64,000 nucleotides of DNA from CAYZQH01 sp050300015 (GTDB lineage: Bacteria; Pseudomonadota; Gammaproteobacteria; Pseudomonadales; Cellvibrionaceae). Position numbers and translations under genes: made by a program. This document shows, piece by piece, positions 1 through 9,037 of this stretch (position 1 is its first letter; each line of letters opens with the position of its first letter). Where the stretch lies: NCBI GenBank assembly GCA_050300015.1, contig JBNKWZ010000021.1, positions 1-64,000 of the forward strand. The letters are read 5' to 3'. The notes beneath the pieces were generated by a model that was not told the DNA's origin, did no database searches, and saw only the letters and a list, made by a program, of their open reading frames with translations.

Positions 1-529
1 CATCAAAAAAGCCACTAAAGAAAGGTGAGTCATTAAAGGATCGAGCTCGAAATGATTTGGAATTAATCAAATCAAATAAAGCACTCATACGATCGTTTTT
101 TCGAGAACCCAATGTATCCTTCGCTGCGGCTTAGGTAGTAATTGGAATTATTGAATTCCTTCATGCGCGTAAAACTGTATGCATGTACAGTATAAGGCTG
201 TATATGTATACAGGACAATGCTGTTTATATATACATATATGCTGAGCACAACTATTTTTACTGTGATTTATTAGAAATAAAAGTGATTAAGCCACAGTTG
301 AATCCTTTTAAGTTTAACGCTCATGATATACACAGGTTATCCACATTTGGCTGTGCTTAGTCACTGGTTAAAACCCCGTTATAAATGGTATGTAGAGCAC
401 AACTTAAAATTATATCAAAAATAATGGCGCATAAAACAACATAAGATTATCTGGGCTTCTTACTATACCCTCATGAGCAAAGGTTGTTGTGTTCATTGAA
501 TGTTAACTTTAATTTGTGAGGCAGTTTAG
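1..529. other. AT-rich intergenic region with SOS-type operators
   Basis: No convincing coding sequence is visible. The region holds three LexA-like boxes (175-236) and one perfect DnaA-box match, TTATCCACA, at 337-345. A gene to the left, outside the window, could be the target of the LexA boxes; the only gene to the right is the small one at 530. Confidence 0.6.
175..236. promoter_or_regulatory. Three tandem LexA (SOS) boxes, 23 bp apart
   Basis: CTGTATGCATGTACAG lies at 175-190, CTGTATATGTATACAG at 198-213 and CTGTTTATATATACAT at 221-236. The first two match the gammaproteobacterial LexA consensus CTG-N10-CAG exactly; the third differs at the last base. The starts are spaced exactly 23 bp apart, about two helical turns, with 7 bp between boxes, which would suit cooperative LexA binding. 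The controlled gene is either to the left of the window or the small ORF at 530, whose start is about 290 bp downstream. Confidence 0.75.
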
Positions 530-733
530 ATGAAAATCCAGATACATATAGAAGTAACATGGCCGTGTATTAAGAATTTTGGGGAGCACATCAAGCGGGT
601 TTCAACGGCTGTGATTGCCTTTCTTGGTAAAATCGCAATTCGGGGAATAGTTTTAGTGGTGATTCTTTCAATAGCGCCACACCTGCCTTCACATGTCCCG
701 ATAGATTATGTAGGCGAACTGCTTCAGAGTTAA
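530..733 (+). CDS. Small hydrophobic membrane peptide, unknown family
   Basis: This is a 67-residue protein that I do not recognise. A polar, partly basic N-terminus is followed by a hydrophobic stretch from about residue 27 to 50 that could form one membrane helix, then a short polar tail ending GELLQS. A GAGG motif about 10 bases upstream of the ATG is a plausible ribosome binding site. The 3' half recurs in decayed form at 8552-8667, which suggests the sequence has been duplicated or mobilised. The LexA boxes about 300 bp upstream raise the possibility of an SOS-induced membrane peptide in the style of TisB, but that is inference only. Confidence 0.45.
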   Translation: MKIQIHIEVTWPCIKNFGEHIKRVSTAVIAFLGKIAIRGIVLVVILSIAPHLPSHVPIDYVGELLQS

Positions 734-771
734 CGGGATTTAACTGGTTCGCTAATAAATCCAAAGCCTGG

Positions 772-911
772 GATTTTTTTGTTTGGCGAAGTTGGTGGGC
801 GCAGAACCCGCGCCGGGTTCACAAAATTGCCAGGAGCAATTTTGGACGCGGTGCGTAGCGACGGCGGGGCAAAGCCCCGAGGCCCATGGATGGGCCGAGT
901 CAACTCCCGCC
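772..911 (+). repeat. Dispersed REP-like repeat, copy A
   Basis: A GC-rich stretch with nested short inverted repeats (for example CAAAATTGCCAGGAGCAATTTTG) contains the landmark words GGCGAAGTTGGTGGGCGCAGA and GAGTCAACTCCCGCCG. The same words and hairpins recur at about 985-1150 and 6505-6710 in the same orientation. It resembles the intergenic repeats common in Cellvibrio-like genomes. Short ORFs across it are not believable genes. Confidence 0.65.
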
Positions 912-984
912 GATACTCCCAGTTAGAAAGAATTTTGGTAAAGACCCAAGCATTTTTTTGTGGGGTTGGTCAGGTGGCGGAACA

Positions 985-1150
985 TTCGAATCAATCGCGA
1001 GGGTTTACAAGAATGTTGGGAACATTTTTGGTCGACCTTTAGGTCGCCGCGAAGTGGGCGAGCGCACGATGCGTGAGAACACAAAACGGCAGGAATGCCG
1101 TTTTGCACAGCGTAGGCTGCCCGAAGGGTGAGGCACATGGGTGTGCCGAA
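985..1150 (+). repeat. Dispersed REP-like repeat, copy B
   Basis: This copy contains ACAAAACGGCAGGAATGCCG with its pairing TTTTG arm, then GGCTGCCCGAAGGGTGAGG and a CACAT/GTGCC hairpin. It shares these words with the copy at 6505-6710 and partly with the fragment near 8490. It abuts the TOTE primase remnant and supplies that remnant's apparent start codon. Confidence 0.6.
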
Positions 1151-1541
1151 TGAGTGGATAAAAGGAATCTGCAACAAACCACGTATCAAATGCCAGGATT
1201 GCTCTCACCGTCAGTTTAGTGAATTAAGTGATCAGGTTATCTATCGGCACCTGGCTGGTCAGCAGGTTGTTGGCCTTTACCCGCTGCTGCAGGATAACAC
1301 TTGCTTCCTGTTGGTTGCCGATTTTGATAAAGGCAGTTGGCAGGATGAAGTAAAAGCGATGTCCAGTGCCTGTATCGAACTCAGGGTCCCTCATGTGATA
1401 GAAATTTCTCGTTCTGGAAACGGCGCGCACCTCTGGGCTGAGGATTCTCGTGTCGTCAGTACCGGATACCGCCTGTCATTACCGCAGATGCTTGCCTGTG
1501 ACACAGCGCACACTTTTACATTTCTCCGTAAATTTACGTAG
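1128..1541 (+). pseudogene. Truncated TOTE-type archaeo-eukaryotic primase remnant
   Basis: Residues 13-105 read like the N-terminal part of the AEP primase domain found in TOTE conflict-system proteins: GICNKPRIKCQDC, then YPLLQDNTCFLLVADFDKGSW, then RSGNGAHLW. The hDhD metal motif (D65, D67) and the xH motif (H101) are present, but everything downstream, including the third catalytic motif and the helicase and nuclease parts, is missing. The last 32 residues look like unrelated sequence, and the start lies inside a dispersed repeat. It is most likely a dead fragment of a defence gene. Confidence 0.7.
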
Positions 1542-1641
1542 TCGATTACATGCTAGTGTGCAGCTAACAAAAATTGATGCTTGCCAGACTTAACTGACAT
1601 CATCAGTGGAAGCTTATAAAAACCGAAAAGGAAACCTATAG

Positions 1642-3864
1642 ATGGAACGATTCAATGCCTTTTTACTTGCTTTGTTCGGTGCCTGCCTTTTGAGCGCCTG
1701 CGGCGGCGACAATGCGATTGTTGATAATTTTGGGTCCAGCTCTAATTCCAGTGCGAGTTCCTCTTCAAGTGGTTACAGCAGCTCCTCTGGATATACCGCC
1801 TCTTCCAGCAACTCGTCCTCAGGTACCCCAAATAGCGGCTTTCAAGATGCCGACGTCCCCGAATCAATGATCCCCATGTTTGAACAGTATGCAGGCATAC
1901 GACGCCTAGATGCCGCAACGTCTGCACAAGCCATTACCCGAGATGCGGCCAAACAATTACTCGACAACGCTCAGCGCCAAACTCTTTGGCGTTACTACAA
2001 AGGCTGGGTGCCGTCACAGATCAATTCGGGGGGTGGTTTTGCTGCAAGCAGCACCAGCAGCTCCAGTAGCAGCGGCAACCCACGGGAAGTCTTCGGTAAT
2101 TGGTTCGACACCATCAGTGCAACGAACTTTAAAGTTCCCAATTCGCGTACGCGGCTGATTAACTCTAAACTCAACCACTATCAAAAAGATCAGTACTGGC
2201 TCATATCCGATATACAAAACGATATTGTTGCTGAGCGTCAAAGTTTGAATTTAGAGATATTTGAGTTGAATGACTCGCAAGGAACACTCACGCAGCGACT
2301 GGACTACAAAGCCCTTGCAGATTACAACACCTTCTCTAACCCAATTGGCTTCGATTTTACGCAAGATGCCACTGGTGCATTAGACAAATCGGTTTTATTC
2401 TTTCAAAAAAGCGAAAGTCGAAACCCACAAAATGAAAGTCAACCCTCATCAATTTACTTTATCGACATTGATAATTTCACTTCAACAGAAGATGTGCAGT
2501 CGCACGCCGTTGAAGGCACATTTATCGCCAAGCATATTTCCGGTAATATGCTCTATGTGGTGAGTCGAATGAACATATCACTCGAGGATCTCAAAATCTC
2601 GGGAACGTCCCTGGCCGATACAGCACAAAATAATGAGGTGCTTATTAATACTGCGGATCTCGCGGACTACATTTCAGGGTACAAGGACGGCGACACTCTC
2701 TTCAGCGTATCGGACACCGATCAACAGTCCGTTAATTCTATTTTAAAAATCTCTGCCATTGATTTATCGACGCAATCCCTTGTGCACAGCAACTATCTTT
2801 TTATGCCAGTTGAGGGATTGGTTTTTGAAGACGATGCCGTCTATACCTGGGCATCACCAAAACGCAGTGCCACCCCCAATACGCAATTAACAAAATTTGC
2901 GATCTCCGAGAATGGAATGACAGTTGCCGCCACTGGTCAAATACCCGGTGTTGTCACCATAGACACTGGCAGTCATCTGCAAGGGTTCCATGTGAACGAT
3001 GGCCGAATCAGCGCGGTCAGTACCTTTGCGGACAACCGCTTTACCGTGTTTACTCTAACAGACGATCAAGCGGGGCAATTGGTTATCCAGGGGCAACTGC
3101 CGCAATCCACTGTCGACGCCTTTAGCAGCGACTACCGTCCGTTTAATGTGCGTTACACAGAACACGGCCTCATCGTGACCACCAAGGGCTACCAATTTTT
3201 CCAATATATCCTACACGGCGAAGACGGCCCAACCTACGTGGTGAGCTTAGAAGGCGCCCCCGCCATCAAAGCCACCTTCGAAACCGCCGATTTTGCTTCG
3301 AGCGTCCGCTGGCTTTCCGATCAGTACTTGTTTGCGGTCAAGCGTTCTGGGCAGCAGAAATATGATACCACCGTGGATTTATGGGATATCGACCAACCTG
3401 AAGCGCCATTGGCCACACACACATTCAGCGCACCTGCGGGCGAAACCAGCTCCGGTGGACCCATCGCCGCCTCACCCGTGGTGATGTCAGAATCAGGCTT
3501 GGCGATGCGGACTATCAGTGACGACCAGATTAACATTGCAGTCCCGATTGATTTATCGGGCGTTGAAAATAACCACGTGTATCTGGAATCCAAGGTGGCC
3601 TTGATCGAAATTTCAGGTCTCACCAGTACGCCAGAGTTGGCCGTCATTGGTGAGCCCACTGTGGACAAATTTAGTTGTCCTGGATATTACAATGGTGGCT
3701 ATGGGTGCATTTATTCGTATTTGTATCAACCTCGTGGCACCGTCTTAATGGCGGATTCGGTGTTCCACTTGATCAGCCGATCCGACGTGCGAAAACAGAC
3801 ATTTTTGGCGAGCTTCTCCTGGTCCAATTTTGATACGCTGATTGATCAAATTCTTATTGATTGA
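1642..3864 (+). CDS. Secreted lipoprotein with probable beta-propeller fold
   Basis: The 740-residue protein begins with a lipoprotein signal peptide ending LLSAC at about residue 20. Two serine-rich linkers follow (about 31-61 and 136-144). Between them is a helical segment (FQDADVPESMIPMFEQY...) that recurs in the truncated paralogue at 4246. The remainder has repeated beta-strand-rich stretches with aromatic and Gly-Asp turns, consistent with a propeller, for example around DGRISAVSTFADNRFTVF. I cannot assign it firmly; PF09826-type propeller proteins are the nearest family I recall. It is probably anchored to the outer membrane. GAAAAGGAAACC before the ATG gives a good ribosome site. Confidence 0.6.
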   Translation: MERFNAFLLALFGACLLSACGGDNAIVDNFGSSSNSSASSSSSGYSSSSGYTASSSNSSSGTPNSGFQDADVPESMIPMFEQYAGIRRLDAATSAQAITRDAAKQLLDNAQRQTLWRYYKGWVPSQINSGGGFAASSTSSSSSSGNPREVFGNWFDTISATNFKVPNSRTRLINSKLNHYQKDQYWLISDIQNDIVAERQSLNLEIFELNDSQGTLTQRLDYKALADYNTFSNPIGFDFTQDATGALDKSVLFFQKSESRNPQNESQPSSIYFIDIDNFTSTEDVQSHAVEGTFIAKHISGNMLYVVSRMNISLEDLKISGTSLADTAQNNEVLINTADLADYISGYKDGDTLFSVSDTDQQSVNSILKISAIDLSTQSLVHSNYLFMPVEGLVFEDDAVYTWASPKRSATPNTQLTKFAISENGMTVAATGQIPGVVTIDTGSHLQGFHVNDGRISAVSTFADNRFTVFTLTDDQAGQLVIQGQLPQSTVDAFSSDYRPFNVRYTEHGLIVTTKGYQFFQYILHGEDGPTYVVSLEGAPAIKATFETADFASSVRWLSDQYLFAVKRSGQQKYDTTVDLWDIDQPEAPLATHTFSAPAGETSSGGPIAASPVVMSESGLAMRTISDDQINIAVPIDLSGVENNHVYLESKVALIEISGLTSTPELAVIGEPTVDKFSCPGYYNGGYGCIYSYLYQPRGTVLMADSVFHLISRSDVRKQTFLASFSWSNFDTLIDQILID

Positions 3865-3922
3865 GGAAACACATCGATTGACGGCGATAACGCCGCACAC
3901 GCACACCGGTGCAAATGGAAAC

Positions 3923-3955
3923 GCTCTCAAGGAACAAAAATGCATCCTTGAGAGC
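3923..3955 (+). terminator. Hairpin downstream of the propeller-like lipoprotein gene
   Basis: Perfect 11 bp arms GCTCTCAAGGA and TCCTTGAGAGC flank an 11-base loop, 60 bases past the stop codon. No clear U-tract follows, so intrinsic termination is uncertain. Confidence 0.5.
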
Positions 3956-4245
3956 CTATGGGATTTAAGCCTTCCGGCGTCATGTTTCAAAGCAGATATC
4001 AAATAAACCATTCGCGTTTGGAACAAGACTCAAAGCTTGGCATGTGCAAGGTGCATTCCTGTAACATGAGCCCCCACTTGCGTCTAATCGCTTAGAACGT
4101 TTGTCGTAGGCGCCTGCACGCGACTTTCAATTGCGCTCGCAATCGGCTTCACTGGGCGACGAACAGAGCCTTGAACATCACAAACCCACACCGCAGAAGC
4201 GGCTACCGATAAAAAGGACAACGCCATGGGTCGCATGACATAACG

Positions 4246-4548
4246 TTGCTTTTACTCATCAGCGTCACCTACCTCACAGGCTGCGGCGGATCCGCCGCCA
4301 CCTCAAGCGCCACGTCCTCCGCCTCCTCCGGCCACCCCAACTTTGGATTTCATGACATTGACTACCCGAGTGGGATGATTCCACTCTTGTCATCTTACCA
4401 ATCGATTGTCAGTCTCGACACACAGCCTTTGCCTACACAAATTGACACTCAAAATGTAGCAAAATTGTTGCGCAATCACTATCGACAGATGTTGTGGCCG
4501 CGTTATGCGCCTGTGGTGGAATATCAAAGCAGCGAATTATGGGTATAG
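4246..4548 (+). pseudogene. Truncated paralogue of the lipoprotein at 1642
   Basis: About 100 residues: a lipoprotein signal ending LTGC, a short Ser/Ala linker, then FGFHDIDYPSGMIPLL and NHYRQMLWPRYAP. These align with FQDADVPESMIPMF and NAQRQTLWRYYKG in the 740-residue protein upstream. The propeller region is absent. The frame opens only with TTG; the nearby ATGs at 4226 and 4235 run into a stop at 4241 in another frame, which suggests a frameshift near the start. It is probably a decayed tandem duplicate cut short, with the IS91 remnant starting about 220 bases later. Confidence 0.6.
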
Positions 4549-4765
4549 GAAGTATATAGCACCGATTTGCCCCTCATCCGAAGTATCTTACCTGAAATTC
4601 CTTCACTCGTTTACCGCGCAGCTCAAATCTCAATTTCACCGTTAAGCCAGCCTAAAGCACTCCAATAAGGCTCGTCTTGGCGGTAAAGTCACTGATTGAT
4701 GATCCGCAGGACGTAAGTTGCCCCACCGCTACACTCAAAAGTTGGCAGTGTTAGCTTTGTGCTTG

Positions 4766-6360
4766 TCAGTCAAAGAGACGACTCTGCGATGGGTTGAACA
4801 GGCTGGCGGTTAGGGGAGGCGCTCGTTCTGGCGGTAACTCGTGCTGCTTGGCAACATCCGCTCTGGCCGCTTTCTGCTTGAGGTGCTTGAGAATCTGCTC
4901 AATGACCTTGGGATCCTCGATGCTGGTAATGGCCTTGACGTGACCACTGCAGTATTCGCAGACTTCGATGTGACGTGAAGGGGATCACTAATGCCGTGGG
5001 CGCATAGATGCGCAGGAACGGGCTATGTCACAGACTCGTTTGAGGCGCTGCATCCAAGTCATGGCGCGGTGTCGCTCTGCGGGACTCTTGTCACACCAGT
5101 CGGTATCGAGGCCTTCCGGTTTGTCGGGCTGCTTGCCCCGCTTGGCAGGTGTGACTTGAACGCGGTGTTTGTTGTTGGTTGCGAATACGCCGTGGAAACG
5201 TGTGAGGTTGACTCGTGGCCTGGGTACCAGCGCGGCCAGTTTGGCAATGAAGTCCAGCGGCTCAAAGATCACATGAGTCGTGCCATTGCGATAGGGTGTC
5301 TTCAGTTCGTAACGCACCTGTCCATTGGTCGTTACTGCTAGACGCTTTTCTGAAACCGCTGGGCGGCTAATGTAACGACACAGCCGTTCCAGCTTATCGC
5401 GCTGATGTGCTTCGGCCATCACACCGGCGTGTAGCGAGAAGCCGGCATGGTTGGCCACGCGATTGCTAGCATCGGCCTTATCCTCTCGTCTTGGCAAGGT
5501 TTGCAGGGTGAAGACTTTGCGCCCCTGTTGGGGACCGGTGGCAATGCGGTAGGTAACCGATGCACCATGCAATTGAGTGCATCGTCTTCACCCTCTTCCA
5601 GCGTTAGCCGGGTATTCTCGGCATCGCGCTCCAAAATCCCACGTTTTTCTAGACAGCGGGTGATGCGGTGGCTGAGGGTGTGGACGAGGGTGTTCAGCTC
5701 CTCGTGGGTAGGCGCTTTAGCGCGATGGAAGCGCTGCTTGCCATAGTCGTCTTCGGCGTAAACCCCATCCAGAAACAGCATGTGGAAGTGTACATTCAAG
5801 TTCAACGCAGAACCGAAGTGCTGGATGAGCGTCACCGAGCCTGTTTGTGCTGTCACCTTAGTGTAGCCTGCTTTGTTAACACGGTGAGTGGAGAGAGTGT
5901 GGGAAACAATACTTAAGACCTGCTCATCAGCTCAGGATGGCGAGCCAGTAGAAATCTTAACTGAAAAGGAAAACACAGCACCCACTGGCGAATGGGCTCC
6001 TTGGAGAAGACTTCATCTAACAGCAGGGCCGCACTTTCTGCCATCCGCCGGGCACCACAGCTGGGGCAAAAGCCGCGTCGCTTGCAGCTAAACGCCACCA
6101 AACGCTCGTGATGGCAATCCTCGCAGCGAACCCGCAAGAAACCGTATTCCAGGCGGCCGCATTGGAGGAAGTCGTCGAATTCTTGCTGGATGTGGCGGGG
6201 TAGATGTTGCCCCTGAAATTCCAGGGAGGCCTTGAAGACTGGGTAGTGCTGCGGTAAAGCAGCGTCTGTTCGGGTTGGTGACGTTCGTAACCGTTTGTTT
6301 GAGTGGGCGACTGACTCGCCGTGGCATTCCTTGCCAGTGACATGGGGTATCTTCCGCTGA
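4766..6360 (-). mobile_element. IS91-family transposase, broken by frameshifts
   Basis: Read on the minus strand, the pieces reassemble into one IS91-type (Y2/HUH rolling-circle) transposase. The zinc-binding N-terminus (LEYGFLRVRCEDCHHERL, CKRRGFCPSCGARRMAE) comes first, then the HUH core (NLNVHFHMLFLDGVY), then the C-terminal part (ALVPRPRVNLTRFHGVFA) and a tail CSGHVKAITSIEDPKVIEQI ending LFD. The frame breaks near 5900 and near 5570, and a stop at 4988 separates the tail. At least three lesions make it non-functional. The true start is unclear, somewhere near 6360. Element ends were not defined. Confidence 0.85.
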
Positions 6361-6504
6361 TACTGTGGTTATATGCAGTATAACGGCTTGCGTTCAGACG
6401 TCCTGTCTGCCCCGAGAAATCGCTCAACACTTAACCCGTGTTAGGCGTCGCGAGTTGTTATCGGCCCCTATCGGTTGAGCGAGAAGGTCTTGGGTTCAGG
6501 CGGC

Positions 6505-6710
6505 GATCAATAGCGAGGGTTCACAAAACGGCAGGATAGCCGTTTTGCGCAGCTGCAGGCTGCCTGAAGGACGAGGGGCAAGGATGGTCCGAGTGAGCTC
6601 CCGCCGCCAGTCTCGCAGCTCACCACCAAATGATTGAAGCACACCTTATGGGCCAAAAGTCTGGGGTTTTCTATTCGGCGAAGTTGGTGGGTGCAGAGCC
6701 GTCTCAGCAC
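6505..6710 (+). repeat. Dispersed REP-like repeat, copy C
   Basis: This copy shares GGGTTCACAAAACGGCAGGA, GCCGTTTTGCGCAGC, GAGCTCCCGCCG and GGCGAAGTTGGTGGGTGCAG with copies at 772-911 and 985-1150, in the same orientation. It lies between the IS91 remnant and the hydrolase gene. Confidence 0.65.
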
Positions 6711-6822
6711 CTTGATCACGCGTATTTGGTAACTCGTATATAATCGGCTCTTCAGAGCAGGGTGTGCTTTTGTTTCGGCGCCTTGGCTAAGATGGGTTGC
6801 GGAGGCGAGGTTATTTTATTCA

Positions 6823-8451
6823 ATGGTTAATCAAGGGAGGGTGGAGCCTTTTTGGCACTCTGATGAAGAGGGGACTCTCAGTGCTGTTTGGTATCGGGGT
6901 ACTAAGGGCATAACGCGACCTGCCGCCGGTGTTCTGGTGTTACAAGGTATTGGCCCGGATGAGGCGGCAGTGTCACAAGGTATTAAAGCCATTGGGGTGG
7001 CTGTGGCAAACCTCGGGTTTTTGACCTTATCGATTGAATTCGCTGGTAACGGTCAGTCACCGGAGTCACTTGACCAAGCGGCCATTCACCATCGATGGCA
7101 AAGGCAGATTACAGCGGCTGTTCGATTCCTTAGGAAGGGTGGCGCCACTTGGGTGGCAGTAATCGCACCTAGGCTGGCTGGAGGCCTGGCGGTCCTGGCA
7201 GGTCAAGAAACACCGATGGATGCCCTGGTCCTTTGGTCACCCGTGTTGTCTGGCAAGCGCTATATTCGTGAATTGAAAATGTTGCAGGCAACGGCTTCCG
7301 AAGATATGGCCCAAGTTGGTGAATTAGCTGTGGGTGATTATATTTTTCCTCCAGGATTGGCTGAATGCGTAGCCCAAATTGACGCGACTCAAGCCGCTGC
7401 AGCACCTGCGGCATCAGTTCTCTATATCGAAGGGCCCAACAGAAACATTAACGAAGCAATGATTGCTAAGTTACGCGACCAAAAGGTTCACGTCACAGTT
7501 GAGTCAAGCCCAGATACCGACTCTTGGCTGTTTGTGCCAACGCATAAGTCGCGTCCGCCAATAGACTCGGCGAGTGCAGTCGCGAATTGGCTAGAAAGCG
7601 CGTGTCCAAGGTGCATTGATGAGGAGGCTAAGCCTTCTGATTTACCGTTGCGAAGTCCTACCCACTTGCTCGTTCATAGAGGCCATAAGGTTCGTGAAAC
7701 CTTTGTCTCCGTGGGGACGCCTAACATGAATGGTGTCTACTCTGAGCCGATTGAACTGGAAGCCAGAAAATTGGCTGTGCTCTTTATCTCCATGGGGCCG
7801 GGAAGAAGCTTTGTCGCTGCGGCTCGACATTTAGCTACCCTCGGCTACCGCTCCCTACGGTTCGACTTTTCGGGACTCGGCCTATCGCCGCTGAGACCCG
7901 GTGAGAAAGTGCCGAAGCTCTATCATCAGATAGGTCGCGATGATGTTAAGGAGGCAACCGAATATCTTCGACAAAAAGGCATTGGGGAAATCGCTGTGGT
8001 TGGGTTTTGTGCCGGTGCTTGGGCTTCTTTCTCTTCCCCTCCATTACCGGGTGTGGTGGGAATGGCAGCGATCAATGTTTATTTGTCCATTCGTGACCGC
8101 AGTACCTTCCTTGAGGAAGCCTCCAGGCGAAGTGGGTTGTTCGGTCGCTTGGCCCAATTGCTATTTCGAGTCAACCGCCGGCTCAGCCGCTCAATATTGC
8201 TTGCCGGCCTTGCCATTCGTTGGCTCCGAGCGCACCAAAAGGCCGGTGTAAAGCTTGGCCTATTTTACGATGCGGATGATTTTAGCTACCAGTACTGGGA
8301 TAAGGTACTGGCCAGAACATTCCGCAAGGAAGTTAAGCAGGCATCGGTGCAAGTGCGAACCTACAAAAACCTTGGTCACCTTGCCAATGGTCGCGCCGCT
8401 CGCGCTGAGATGATGGAAGATATTGAAGCTTTTATTGCAGACTGCGAGTAA
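6823..8451 (+). CDS. Protein with two tandem alpha/beta-hydrolase domains
   Basis: The 542-residue protein has no signal peptide and appears to be two alpha/beta-hydrolase folds in series. The first (about 30-230) has LGFLTLSIEFAGNGQS, but the nucleophile elbow reads VIAPRLAGG, so no catalytic Ser or Cys is visible. The second (about 285-540) has LATLGYRSLRFDFSGLGLS, an elbow GFCAGAW with a cysteine in the nucleophile position, FYDADD and LGHLANGRAARAEM, consistent with an Asp and His. The substrate is unknown. A TATAAT at 6739-6744 could be a -10. Relatives are sometimes found with surface-polysaccharide genes, but none is seen here. Confidence 0.65.
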   Translation: MVNQGRVEPFWHSDEEGTLSAVWYRGTKGITRPAAGVLVLQGIGPDEAAVSQGIKAIGVAVANLGFLTLSIEFAGNGQSPESLDQAAIHHRWQRQITAAVRFLRKGGATWVAVIAPRLAGGLAVLAGQETPMDALVLWSPVLSGKRYIRELKMLQATASEDMAQVGELAVGDYIFPPGLAECVAQIDATQAAAAPAASVLYIEGPNRNINEAMIAKLRDQKVHVTVESSPDTDSWLFVPTHKSRPPIDSASAVANWLESACPRCIDEEAKPSDLPLRSPTHLLVHRGHKVRETFVSVGTPNMNGVYSEPIELEARKLAVLFISMGPGRSFVAAARHLATLGYRSLRFDFSGLGLSPLRPGEKVPKLYHQIGRDDVKEATEYLRQKGIGEIAVVGFCAGAWASFSSPPLPGVVGMAAINVYLSIRDRSTFLEEASRRSGLFGRLAQLLFRVNRRLSRSILLAGLAIRWLRAHQKAGVKLGLFYDADDFSYQYWDKVLARTFRKEVKQASVQVRTYKNLGHLANGRAARAEMMEDIEAFIADCE

Positions 8452-8551
8452 AGTGTATTTAGCTGTGTCTTGGTAATATTTCATTCCTGCCTCGCACGAT
8501 GCGCGAGAACACCGTTTTAAATGCCTAAAGAAGGCCGTTAAACCGATAGGA

Positions 8552-8667
8552 ATGAAAGCCATTACTTTCGCAATTCGGGGAATGGTTTTAACGGTCATGC
8601 TTTCCGTGGCACCAAATCCACTTTACATGTCCCCATGGATTATGTAGGAGAGCTGCTTCAGAGTTAA
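8552..8667 (+). pseudogene. Decayed copy of the small peptide gene at 530
   Basis: The words CGCAATTCGGGGAAT and GATTATGTAGGNGANCTGCTTCAGAGTTAA align with 641-733. One base has been lost in the middle, so the reading frame now ends early at IM-stop. A fragment of the dispersed repeat (CGCACGATGCGCGAGAAC) lies just upstream at about 8493. This shows duplication of the small gene within 8 kb. Confidence 0.6.
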
Positions 8668-8761
8668 GGGGGGCAGCGAGTTCGTTATAAGCCAATACGG
8701 GCTGTTTCCAATGCATGACGGTTTAGATGTGCACAGAAAGGACATAAATAAAAAGAGAGAA

Positions 8762-8860
8762 ATGGAAGTGCGATACATAATGACATATTGGAAGCCTTTA
8801 GCGGTTGGCTTAGCCGCTCTCGTGCCACATCTTTATTGGTCTGGCCGCCCCAAACCATAG
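8762..8860 (+). CDS. Possible 32-residue hydrophobic peptide
   Basis: A short frame begins with an ATG preceded by AAAGAGAGAA and encodes a peptide with a hydrophobic middle, KPLAVGLAALVPHLYW. There is no known family, and the size is close to chance. It is listed because it lies in an otherwise empty stretch next to the decayed small-peptide copy. Confidence 0.2.
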   Translation: MEVRYIMTYWKPLAVGLAALVPHLYWSGRPKP

Positions 8861-9037
8861 AAGACCTTACCTAGCAGAGAGCAATAAAGGTGGATGTCAT
8901 TATACAGCGCGTGTTGCCAACAGGCCGGCGTCTGTCTGCTCTCTACATCAGACAATCGACTCTTTCATTAATGATCTCTATATAAGCATTGCCAGTCTTC
9001 CAACCTGAGGCGTTGGCGTGACTGGCAGCGGGTAAGA

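Noticed and set aside
337..345. Perfect DnaA box TTATCCACA, possible origin
   Set aside because: Only one box, with no cluster, no AT-rich 13-mers and no dnaA, dnaN or gidA nearby.
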